15,783 bases of DNA, taken from DATGFK01 sp040007395 (GTDB taxonomy: Bacteria > Chloroflexota > Anaerolineae > Aggregatilineales > UBA2796). A program made the position numbers and the translations under genes. The notes beneath the pieces are model-generated. The model saw nothing but the letters and a program-made list of their open reading frames with translations. It did no database searches and was not told the origin of the DNA. The stretch lies in the NCBI GenBank assembly GCA_040007395.1, contig JBDTVG010000244.1, forward strand, positions 1 through 15,783, in the 5' to 3' direction. The number at the start of each line of letters is the position of its first letter. Positions within the stretch are counted from its first letter, which is position 1. Shown here piece after piece: positions 5,888 to 12,961 of the stretch.

Positions 5888-7252
5888 TTACTTGATGTAG
5901 CCCGCGTCTTTCATCGCTTTGGTAACGATGTCTTGTGATTTCGCTAAGGCATCGTCAACTGAAAGCTTGCCCGCGATTGCGGCAGAAATTTGTTGCGAAA
6001 CGTCCGTACCAAATCCTTGGAACTCTGGGATACCTACAAATTGTACACCGACGTATGGCACTTTATCTTTAGTTGCGTCAGTCGGGTCGGCAGTTTCGAT
6101 AGACTTGAGGGTGATGTCTGCGAAAGCGCCTGCGGCCTTGAGGTAATCGGGGTTCTTGTAAGTTGATTCACGGGTGCCGGGGGGAATTGTCTGCCAACCA
6201 TAGGTCTTACCGACTAGATTGATATAGTCTGTGCTGGTTGACCAAGTTAGGAACTGAAGCGCTTCGGGCTGGTGCTTGCTGGTCGTGGGGATTGCATAGG
6301 CCCAGCTCCACAGCCAGTGATAACCCTTCTTGACTGGGCCATAGGGTGCCATAGCAAACCCGACATTATCGGTGATCTTGGATTGGCTGGGGTCGGTCAG
6401 GAAACCAGCGGCGACGGTGGCATCAACCCACATCGCGGCTTGACCTTGAGCAATTGCCGTAAGTGATTCCGAGAACCCGTTGTTCGCGGCTCCGGGAACG
6501 CCGCACTTCTGCTCCAGATCAACATAGAAGCTCACTGCGTCGTGGAATTCTTTGGAATTGAGCTGTGGCTGCCAGTTGTCGTCGAACCATTTGCCGCCAT
6601 AGGTATTGATAACGGTATCCAGCGGAGCCAACACTTCGCCCCAACCGGGCAGACCGCGCAGCGCGATACCATATTGCTTCTGATCGGGCTTGTGGAGCTT
6701 GCAGGCAAATTCCTTGATCTGATCCCATGTTGGTTCCGCGGGCATGGTCAAGCCAGCGTCTGCAAACATCTTCTTGTTATAGAAGGTCATACTGGATTCG
6801 CCGTAGAATGGCAGTGCGTAGAGCTTGCCCTCGTATGACAAGCCGAGACGAATTGGCTTGAGAAGGTCATCGACATTGTAATTGGGTTGAACATTCTTGG
6901 GATTCACCGCCATCAGGTCATCGACGGACGCGAGCCACTTGTTCTTCGCAAATACGGGGGTATCGTAGGTGCCGACCTGAACAATGTCGAACGATCCTGC
7001 GCCTGTTGTCACATCAGTGGTAACGCGGTCACGCAGTTCATTTTCGGGCAGCATGACAAACGACAGATTGATATTAGGATAGGCTGCATGAAAACTATCA
7101 GACAGGGTCAGCAATTTGCGCTGATCGGGGTTGTTAACTACCGCAACGGTAATGGTGACGCTTGACTGCGCTTGGACAGGTAATTGTTGAAAGATTACTG
7201 CGCTGGTAGCGACCAGTAGAACTAAACAAATCGTAAAGAGCTTTTTCATCAT
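5888..7252 (-). CDS. Extracellular carbohydrate-binding protein of a CUT1 ABC importer
   Basis: This 454-aa secreted solute-binding protein (SBP_bac_1 type) captures sugar or polyol outside the membrane and delivers it to the permease pair. The N-terminus MMKKLFTICLVLLVATSA is a Sec signal peptide, with a likely cleavage after VQA near residue 28; no lipobox cysteine is visible. The mature part shows family features: VAVVNNPDQRKLLTLSDSF, FDIVQVGTYDTPVFAKNKWL, YALPFYGESSMTFYNKKMF, and a region rich in tryptophan (HWLWSWAYAIP) lining the expected ligand cleft. It starts at ATG 7252 after a GAGGAGAAAA site; the second ATG at 7249 is equally possible. It is first in the operon, followed by the 16-bp hairpin. 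Its expression is probably governed from the divergent control region shared with the two-component genes. SmoE/MalE-type ligand specificity cannot be read. Confidence 0.93.
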   Translation of the reverse strand: MMKKLFTICLVLLVATSAVIFQQLPVQAQSSVTITVAVVNNPDQRKLLTLSDSFHAAYPNINLSFVMLPENELRDRVTTDVTTGAGSFDIVQVGTYDTPVFAKNKWLASVDDLMAVNPKNVQPNYNVDDLLKPIRLGLSYEGKLYALPFYGESSMTFYNKKMFADAGLTMPAEPTWDQIKEFACKLHKPDQKQYGIALRGLPGWGEVLAPLDTVINTYGGKWFDDNWQPQLNSKEFHDAVSFYVDLEQKCGVPGAANNGFSESLTAIAQGQAAMWVDATVAAGFLTDPSQSKITDNVGFAMAPYGPVKKGYHWLWSWAYAIPTTSKHQPEALQFLTWSTSTDYINLVGKTYGWQTIPPGTRESTYKNPDYLKAAGAFADITLKSIETADPTDATKDKVPYVGVQFVGIPEFQGFGTDVSQQISAAIAGKLSVDDALAKSQDIVTKAMKDAGYIK

Positions 7253-7320
7253 TTTTCTCCTCTGACCCGGTTAAGACGTAAGTTTTGGAGTGCGCGAGTC
7301 TCGTTTATTGGTTGAGTCAT
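7249..7320 (-). other. Possible 23-codon leader ORF ending inside the binding-protein start
   Basis: An ATG at 7320 opens a 23-residue frame, MTQPINETRALQNLRLNRV plus RGEK. Its TGA (7251-7249) overlaps the first ATG of the binding-protein gene (7252) as ATGA. A very strong AAGGAGG sequence precedes it but is only 1-2 nt from its ATG, too close for efficient initiation. So it could be a coupled leader peptide or just a stray ribosome site. No codon run suggesting amino-acid attenuation is visible. Confidence 0.25.
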
Positions 7321-7439
7321 TCCTCCTTTTGGCGTTGGTTTGTGCGGCGTAGGGTATCGTCCGTCGGAAGTCATGCTAAAATGGTAGATGACACCCAACT
7401 TACTTCTGACACCGCCCATTATGAATTACGATTAGGTGC

Positions 7440-7445
7440 AGTATA
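7440..7445 (-). promoter_or_regulatory. Candidate extended -10 promoter for the transporter operon
   Basis: The minus strand reads TTGCTATACT, so TATACT is preceded by the TGn extension. The -35 region at 17 bp is poor; TTGGCA lies at 21 bp. An extended -10 element can work without a good -35, so the call is plausible. Transcription would begin near 7433, leaving a leader of about 180 nt before the binding-protein gene. Confidence 0.35.
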
Positions 7446-7463
7446 GCAACACAATATCAAGTG

Positions 7464-7503
7464 GTCTGCCAAAAATTTGACACGGTTTTGTCATACAGCA
7501 GAC
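7464..7503. promoter_or_regulatory. Nested inverted repeats in the divergent control region
   Basis: The outer arms GTCTGC (7464-7469) and GCAGAC (7498-7503) are perfect complements and enclose a second dyad, TGACA (7478-7482) and TGTCA (7489-7493). A consensus -35 hexamer TTGACA (7477-7482, plus strand) overlaps the inner dyad, but the best -10 (TATCAT, 7504-7509) is 21 bp away, which is long. The site lies between the divergent transporter and regulator genes, just upstream of the candidate minus-strand promoter. It is therefore a natural operator for a local regulator. Confidence 0.35.
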
Positions 7504-7584
7504 TATCATAAGTGGAGCCATTAGTTGCATAAGCATTCAGGGTCAGCAAAAATTAGTTTGTAGAGTTGTAGAGATTTATTGATT

Positions 7585-8826
7585 ATGGCAAATACTATTC
7601 AATCCCCGCAGGCAGGCAAACAACTGTTCGAAGCGTTCGTTGAACAGGTGAAACAGGCGCTGGAACACCTTTACGATTTTGCTTATCTCCAACAGCATCC
7701 CTTAGCGCGTGTGTACGATGGTAAGGGAGATCTCTCTACACGGACGGGGGGGCGGCAGCTTCGTCAAGAATTGATCAGTGCCATCGAATCGTTCAAACCC
7801 AAAACTGACCTTAACTTCCGTGCGCCAGATGCACGGATCTACAATATCCTCCATCTGATCTACGTGGAAAATCTGGGTGTTCAGGAAGCGGCGGGGGAAC
7901 TAGGGCTTTCGGAGCGCCAAGCCTACCGCGATCTGAAACGCGGTCAGGAGTTGATCGCAACAACGCTGTGGGACAACCGTTTGCCCTCTGCAACTCCTAC
8001 TGCTGATGCCGATTTCTCCCCACAATCCGAGATCGAACGGCTAAAGCTCAATTTCAGCGCCGTTGACATCGTTGAGATGTTGCACCGCGCACAAGGTGCT
8101 GTAGAACGTTTGGCGGTTCAACATGGCGTGGAAATTATTGTCAGCACCCCTACCGAGCCGATTACATTGTCTACCGATCCGGCACTTGCCACCCAAATCA
8201 TTGTGAGTATGTTGAGTTTTGTCATTCAGCAATCTGAACCCGGTGAGGTTTTTGCAAGTTTTGAGGCGGATGAAAGTTCAGTCATGTTAACGCTCCGCTA
8301 CAACTCAAACCGACATATGGAACAAAAGCAACCACAAGAAACCGCGACAATCAATCCCGATTCCATTGTGATTCAAGTGGCGCGGCGGCTGCGCTGGACA
8401 ATCGCCTATAACACTATCGCTACTGTCGTCAATCAACAGTTTGAAATTACCCTGCGAATGCCATCTGGCAGCGCAAAGATCCTCGTAATCGATGATAATG
8501 AAGGGTGGGCATCGCTGCTGGAAAGGTTCCTCGAAGGCTCAAATTGTATTGTCGTGCCGCTGCAAAATACATTTGAAAATCTTGATCAAATTGACGTGTT
8601 TGGCCTGAGCGCGATCATTTTGGATGTGATGATGCCAGAAAGAGATGGCTGGCAAATCTTGCAGAGCTTACGCGCCAATCCAACGACCAAACACATTCCA
8701 ATCATTGTCTGCACCGTATTCAACGATCCACAGTTAGCGTATTCGTTGGGCGCGTCGGCGTTTCTCTCCAAGCCCACCACTGAACAAAAGTTTCTGGCGA
8801 CTCTACGAGAAGTGGGTGTCGTTTAA
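7585..8826 (+). CDS. HTH / degenerate ATPase-like / receiver response regulator
   Basis: This 413-aa protein starts at ATG 7585; the frame also opens at a TTG two codons earlier. Residues 1-95 are helical. Residues 97-120 (LGVQEAAGELGLSERQAYRDLKRG) form a sigma-region-4-like helix-turn-helix, probably for DNA binding. Residues about 150-290 resemble a histidine-kinase ATPase module in layout (SAVDIVEMLHRAQGAVERLA, then DPALATQIIVSMLSFVIQQS) but lack recognisable G boxes, so ATP binding is doubtful. Residues about 297-413 are a CheY-like receiver with the acidic pair Asp303/Asp304, phospho-acceptor Asp347 in ILDVMMPERDGW, and Lys396. This order (HTH first, receiver last) is the reverse of OmpR or NarL regulators. 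It is followed 26 nt later by a hybrid kinase and is divergent from the sugar transporter, which it probably regulates. Confidence 0.8.
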   Translation: MANTIQSPQAGKQLFEAFVEQVKQALEHLYDFAYLQQHPLARVYDGKGDLSTRTGGRQLRQELISAIESFKPKTDLNFRAPDARIYNILHLIYVENLGVQEAAGELGLSERQAYRDLKRGQELIATTLWDNRLPSATPTADADFSPQSEIERLKLNFSAVDIVEMLHRAQGAVERLAVQHGVEIIVSTPTEPITLSTDPALATQIIVSMLSFVIQQSEPGEVFASFEADESSVMLTLRYNSNRHMEQKQPQETATINPDSIVIQVARRLRWTIAYNTIATVVNQQFEITLRMPSGSAKILVIDDNEGWASLLERFLEGSNCIVVPLQNTFENLDQIDVFGLSAIILDVMMPERDGWQILQSLRANPTTKHIPIIVCTVFNDPQLAYSLGASAFLSKPTTEQKFLATLREVGVV

Positions 8827-8852
8827 GCGCCTCTGCTGGGGAGCATTTTGCA

Positions 8853-11045
8853 ATGACACTTGCTAAAACAATCTCTGAAATTCATACCGAGTTTAACGAA
8901 AACGATAGTCTGGTTGAACTGCGACGACAACTTGCATCGCGTCTCGCCAACGTTATGGTTGGCTTTGGAATCCTGAGTGCGTGGTATTTCCTGCTCCGTC
9001 GGGATATTCCAATGACCGCCTCGTTACTGGCGTGTTTCCTGATCGTGATTGGACGCGGCGTTCAGCAAACGCTTGAAAAACGATCTACCCTCGCCTTTCA
9101 TTTGCTGGTCGTAGGCAGCCTCAGCGATCTCATCATCGCGATGATCTTGTTTCCGAACCCGTATTTGCCATTTTTCGGCTTGCTGTTTGTCTTTGTCAGC
9201 GCGATGCTGGTGCGAGGCGGCGGTTTTGCGACGGCGTTGATCATTATTGGAACGGCGGCTTTGCTCAATGTAACCACCGCCAGCCAGTATCCTTTGTTTG
9301 AAATAGCCACATTATTGACCCTTGCCGCGATCTCAAGTTGGTTAAGCGCCAATACCCTCTTTACGGCAATCCATTGGTATCGGATTATGGAGCTTCGCAG
9401 CACGCAGCTTTTGGAAGTCACCCGTGACCACCGCGCCCAACTTAGCCAAACCCTCAAATCGCTTGAGATTGCCTACGAAACACAAAAACGCACCCAACTT
9501 GACCTCATTTGGGCGCGTAAACAAGCCGAAAATGCGCGACGACTTAAAGAACAATTTGCCGCCAATATCAGCCACGAACTGCGGACACCGCTAAATCTGA
9601 TTCTGGGGTTCAGCGAGATTATGTATCGCTCGCCAGAAGTTTACGGGGATATGGCTTGGGCACCGACCCTGCGCCGCGATGTCCACCAGATTTATCGCAG
9701 CAGCCAACACTTGCTAGCCATGATCGAAGACATCCTCGATCTGTCGCGTTTTGAAATCGCAGACTTCAGCCTGAATTTTGAACAGGTCGATCTGGAACCG
9801 CTGCTGCACGAAACATTTGAGATCGCCCAAAACCTTGTGCGAGGTCGTCCCGTCTATCTCCAGATCAATGTTGCGCCAAACCTGCCCAAGGTTGACCTTG
9901 ACTGCACCCGTATTCGTCAAGTGGTATTGAATCTATTGAACAATGCGTGTTCATTCACAGAGGTCGGTACCGTCGATCTCGTCGCACGGCAGTCTGGACG
10001 CGATGTGCTCATCAGCGTGATCGATACGGGCGCTGGCATCCCTAAAGATAAACTCGGTCTAGTGTTTGACGATTTCTACCAAGCTGATCATTCTCTACGG
10101 CGCAGCCATGGTGGGGCAGGGTTGGGACTCGCCATTAGCAAGCGCTTTGTCGAATCGCACCGCGGACGAATATGGGTCGAAAGTGAAGTAGGGGTTGGTT
10201 CGGCCTTCACCTTTTCGCTTCCGATCTCCGACCACGCCCTACTCAAAACGCAAGCCGACCCTACTCCCCTAGAAACCAATCCAGAACATGTCCGTCCAGC
10301 CTTGCTGGTGATCGAACGCAATGCAGCAGTTGTCGCTATGCTGCGCCGCCGTTTCCTCAATTGCGAAGTGATACAGGTGCGCGAAAGTGATTCTGTTGAG
10401 GAAATGATTCTACAATACAACCCCAAAGTGATCATTGACAGCACTAACGCTAACCCGATACCACAACGCTCTACAGTCGAGCGAAGCGTCCCAGTTATCT
10501 ACTGTAGACTGCCAGAACCATCCCTAAATATGGAGAGTCTTGGTGTGGCGGGCTATCTGACAAAACCGGTGTGGGCACAGGAACTCTTAGATCAAATTGG
10601 TAGGCTAGACAACGTGCGTGACATTCTACTGGTGGACGATGATCGGGGTTTTGTGCTTCTCATGGAGCAGATTCTACTCACCTGCAAATGTGGGTACAGC
10701 GTGCGCCGTGCCTACGGTGGGCGTGAAGGCTTTGAGGCGATGAAGCGACAACTACCGGATCTGGTAGTGCTTGATGTGGCGCTGCCTGATCTGGATGGGA
10801 TAAGCTTACTGGCTAAGATGCGGGATGATGCAACCCTAAACCCGATTCCAGTGCTGCTTCTTGCCTCGGAGGAGCATAGCGAAGACATCGAAACCCAAGA
10901 GCCGCTAGTCATTACGGGGTTGACACAGAGTGAAACCATTAAAGGATTGGTGTCGATAGTCAACGAGATCAGCGTGCGTTATCCAGATATAAGGGACGTT
11001 TACTCAGGATATATGTTGACGGCGAATCCCTCGAACGGTCAATAG
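8853..11045 (+). CDS. Membrane hybrid histidine kinase with two C-terminal receivers
   Basis: This 730-aa sensor kinase has about six hydrophobic segments between residues 32 and 170, with very short loops and no large extracellular domain, so the signal is probably sensed in or at the membrane or through a partner. A coiled-coil linker (about 178-235) leads to HisKA with the phospho-acceptor His241 (ISHELRTPLN). The ATPase domain follows: N box LNLLNNA (Asn364), G1 DTGAGI (Asp391) and G2 GGAGLGL (420-426). A first receiver (about 480-583) is degenerate, opening LLVIERNAA where an acidic pair is expected, and is probably non-phosphorylated. A second receiver (about 588-705) is intact, with DDD at its start and phospho-acceptor Asp641 in VVLDVALPDLDG. 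A GGGGAG ribosome site is 9 nt before the ATG. It is adjacent to and likely co-transcribed with the preceding regulator. Ends in TAG. Confidence 0.9.
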   Translation: MTLAKTISEIHTEFNENDSLVELRRQLASRLANVMVGFGILSAWYFLLRRDIPMTASLLACFLIVIGRGVQQTLEKRSTLAFHLLVVGSLSDLIIAMILFPNPYLPFFGLLFVFVSAMLVRGGGFATALIIIGTAALLNVTTASQYPLFEIATLLTLAAISSWLSANTLFTAIHWYRIMELRSTQLLEVTRDHRAQLSQTLKSLEIAYETQKRTQLDLIWARKQAENARRLKEQFAANISHELRTPLNLILGFSEIMYRSPEVYGDMAWAPTLRRDVHQIYRSSQHLLAMIEDILDLSRFEIADFSLNFEQVDLEPLLHETFEIAQNLVRGRPVYLQINVAPNLPKVDLDCTRIRQVVLNLLNNACSFTEVGTVDLVARQSGRDVLISVIDTGAGIPKDKLGLVFDDFYQADHSLRRSHGGAGLGLAISKRFVESHRGRIWVESEVGVGSAFTFSLPISDHALLKTQADPTPLETNPEHVRPALLVIERNAAVVAMLRRRFLNCEVIQVRESDSVEEMILQYNPKVIIDSTNANPIPQRSTVERSVPVIYCRLPEPSLNMESLGVAGYLTKPVWAQELLDQIGRLDNVRDILLVDDDRGFVLLMEQILLTCKCGYSVRRAYGGREGFEAMKRQLPDLVVLDVALPDLDGISLLAKMRDDATLNPIPVLLLASEEHSEDIETQEPLVITGLTQSETIKGLVSIVNEISVRYPDIRDVYSGYMLTANPSNGQ

Positions 11046-11095
11046 ACATCTGACTCAAAATAGTAGACCTTCGTTACTTACACGAGCACATTGGG

Positions 11096-11123
11096 ATGGT
11101 GGGTCGGGCCACGCTTCTACCAT
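11096..11123 (+). terminator. Weak hairpin after the kinase gene
   Basis: About 50 nt after the kinase stop, ATGGT (11096-11100) can pair with ACCAT (11119-11123), and an alternative GTGG (11099-11102)/CCAC (11109-11112) hairpin overlaps it. Only TTTAAAG follows, not a full U-run. It may slow or end transcription but is a weak candidate. Confidence 0.2.
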
Positions 11124-11458
11124 TTAAAGATAAATTGTTAAATATGATTGAACAATAATCGCATTTAGTTGATTTGGCAACGATACGCAAAATCGATTGT
11201 GTGGTTGGTCAAAGAATACGCCATCGTAATTCTTGGAATAGCTATCTATTATTGACATTATTTGTTAGTAGAGAATATTGGTTTAGGCGTATTGCCAAGC
11301 GGTACTTTGATAGCACCCACTTATCAGCATCGGATCGCCGTTAACCCAGTGATTCAACATGGTGATTATATCTATAGTTTTGAGGGTGAGTACGCTCTCA
11401 CCATCCGTAGTTCAGGGATGTACGGTATGATAGAAATGCACTTTTTGTTTAACATCAC

Positions 11459-11488
11459 TTGACATTTTTAAGTTTTTCAGTGTATGAT
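11459..11488 (+). promoter_or_regulatory. Strong-looking sigma70-type promoter
   Basis: Perfect TTGACA (11459-11464) and TATGAT (11483-11488) are separated by 18 bp of T-rich sequence. Initiation is expected near 11495. The next plus-strand gene is the cupin at 12050, so the leader would be about 550 nt, unless a small RNA or an unseen short gene lies between. The stretch 11046-11458 holds no gene I can support. Confidence 0.5.
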
Positions 11489-11489
11489 G

Positions 11490-11504
11490 TTCAATATTAT
11501 TGAA
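11490..11504. promoter_or_regulatory. Palindrome over the expected transcription start (operator-like)
   Basis: TTCAAT-ATT-ATTGAA is a perfect 6-bp dyad with a 3-bp centre, starting 2 nt after the -10 box of the promoter at 11459-11488. A repressor bound here would block initiation, so it is a good candidate operator for control of the downstream catabolic operon. The binding protein is not identifiable. Confidence 0.4.
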
Positions 11505-11567
11505 TATTTTGCTTGGCGCACAAAATAAATAGCGTTATCAAGAACTAGCAAGAAAATTGATTTTACA

Positions 11568-11586
11568 GTTACCGCGTATTGGTAAC
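11568..11586. promoter_or_regulatory. Inverted repeat GTTACC-N7-GGTAAC
   Basis: Perfect 6-bp arms (11568-11573 and 11581-11586) flank a 7-bp centre, 19 bp in all, a typical size for a dimeric regulator site. It lies in the AT-rich leader about 80 bp downstream of the candidate promoter. It could equally be a small RNA hairpin. No matching copy was noticed elsewhere in the window. Confidence 0.3.
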
Positions 11587-11718
11587 GGCACTTATTGACA
11601 GGGTATAGAATAAATGCTTGATTTTGACTTTGTTCTTTTGAAACTACTTGCAGACAAGCGACGTTAAGCGATGTTCAAGCGGCGTGTTTACTCCTCGTTC
11701 GCTACGTCCATCATTAGG

Positions 11719-12051
11719 CTACCACAGGTTACGATTCTGGCGGTGAGCCGGATCGCGAATCGCGTCGTCCCAATAGATTATCCAGCCCGCATTCAACCGA
11801 CCATAACTTTCAGCCCGTCCTGCAATTACCAATGTGATAGGTGGTGTACAGTGCTTGCCCGTAGGCAGGTGCAGGATCTCAATGTGGGCGAAGTGATCTG
11901 GATCGACGTTGCCTGTATTCATCGCTTTGAAAATGTTTGGAATTGTCGGAAGCGAACCAGTGCGCTGGATTGAGTCAGGCGCTGCTGCCTGCAAAGAAAA
12001 TAAGTCGTTTTGAAAGGGACTAGGCGCATTACCAAAAGAGGAGAGCCTCAT
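11719..12051 (-). CDS. Weak hypothetical ORF, possible gene remnant
   Basis: A minus-strand frame of about 110 codons ends in TAG at 11719. Its C-terminal half looks protein-like: HFAHIEILHLPTGKHCTPP followed by ITLVIAGRAESYGRLNAGW and IIYWDDAIRDPAHRQNRNLW. I do not recognise the family. No ribosome site is seen at the ATGs at 12051 or 11922, and the 5' part overlaps the start of the cupin gene on the other strand. After the TAG the same frame stays open for about 26 more codons. It may be a decayed gene, a truncated fragment, or noise. The remaining sequence between 11587 and 11718 shows nothing I can name. Confidence 0.22.
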   Translation of the reverse strand: MRLSSFGNAPSPFQNDLFSLQAAAPDSIQRTGSLPTIPNIFKAMNTGNVDPDHFAHIEILHLPTGKHCTPPITLVIAGRAESYGRLNAGWIIYWDDAIRDPAHRQNRNLW

Positions 12052-12961
12052 GTCATCAAGACATATCGTCCGCACCGCTGATCAGGAAGATTTCAAGGTT
12101 CCGCCCACATTTGAAAAGATCAGCAGTGGGTTTCGCCGCTGGTGTATCGTGGACGGGTCGAACGGATCGGTACACCAAGAATTTAGCATTTGCGAACTTG
12201 ACCCCGGCGGCACTATTGGGGCGCATGTCCATACCTTCGAAGAGCAAGTGTACATACTCGAAGGCGAGATCGTTTGCGAAACAGGTGATGGAACCTATAC
12301 GCTCGAACCCGGCGATTATGGTGTAATCCATGTTTCTGCCGCGCACTCCTTCCGCAATGACAGCCAAGCGCGTGTGCGTTGGGCAGAGATGCTCGCCCCG
12401 CAACCCCGCCTAGATGGGGAGGGCGATGTTTATCCCGTCGCTGCCCTGCCGAAGGTGGAGCCAATCAAGGTTGATTCACGTGATCCGCGTACACGGTCAT
12501 TCGGGCATATTGCGCCGGAGAACATGGAAGCAGGCCAACAAACGCAGGATAGGCTGGCTGTCTCGGCTAGTATGCGGACGGCGCTGCTTGTCTACAGCGG
12601 CATCACCGTCAAGATGATGGTGGATAGCGATCTTGGCGCACAACTTGCCACGATGTTCATGGTGCAATATGAACCAGCGGGCGTGGCGGGCGCACACGAC
12701 CATCCATTGGAGGAAACCTATCTTATCCTCGAAGGCGAAGTCTATGGTTGGTTCGACGGTGTGAAATATCACCTCAAGCCGGGTGATTGCGCGTGGGCTG
12801 GTGTCGGTTGCGTCCACGAATTCCGCAACGCGACGGATGGCATCGTTCGCTGGCTAGAAACACAAGCGCCACAGCCGCCGCGCCGTCACTCGTATCGCTT
12901 CCGCCGTGACTGGAAATATCTCGAAGAGCAATTGAGCAAAGGAGATCACCATCATGACTAA
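12050..12961 (+). CDS. Two-domain cupin (bicupin) protein
   Basis: This 303-aa cytosolic protein has two cupin barrels, each with a complete metal site. The first motif is GAHVHTFEEQVYILEGE (His59, His61, Glu65), with a later His in SAAHSFRN. The second is GAHDHPLEETYLILEGE, with CVHEFRN completing it. The near-identical spacing implies internal duplication. Bicupins include dioxygenases, isomerases and ureidoglycine aminohydrolase, but the pattern here does not match the last as I recall it, so I leave the reaction open. It starts at ATG 12050 with a GAGGAG site 6 nt before it. It overlaps the SDR-like gene by 8 nt, so the two are co-translated. Operon position with an amidohydrolase and a sugar/nucleoside-type permease suggests a catabolic step. 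Confidence 0.85.
   Translation: MSSRHIVRTADQEDFKVPPTFEKISSGFRRWCIVDGSNGSVHQEFSICELDPGGTIGAHVHTFEEQVYILEGEIVCETGDGTYTLEPGDYGVIHVSAAHSFRNDSQARVRWAEMLAPQPRLDGEGDVYPVAALPKVEPIKVDSRDPRTRSFGHIAPENMEAGQQTQDRLAVSASMRTALLVYSGITVKMMVDSDLGAQLATMFMVQYEPAGVAGAHDHPLEETYLILEGEVYGWFDGVKYHLKPGDCAWAGVGCVHEFRNATDGIVRWLETQAPQPPRRHSYRFRRDWKYLEEQLSKGDHHHD

Noticed and set aside
11252..11280. Second TTGACA promoter candidate
   Set aside because: The hexamer at 17 bp is ATATTG, a poor -10; the promoter at 11459-11488 is much better.
11262..11462. 66-codon plus-strand ORF
   Set aside because: No ribosome site, no recognisable motif, and it ends in the -35 of the strong promoter.
11671..11973. 100-codon plus-strand ORF
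   Set aside because: Composition looks like an antisense shadow, with no ribosome site and no family resemblance.
11495..12049. Riboswitch in the long leader
   Set aside because: I could not identify any known aptamer core or expression platform; only simple inverted repeats are visible.
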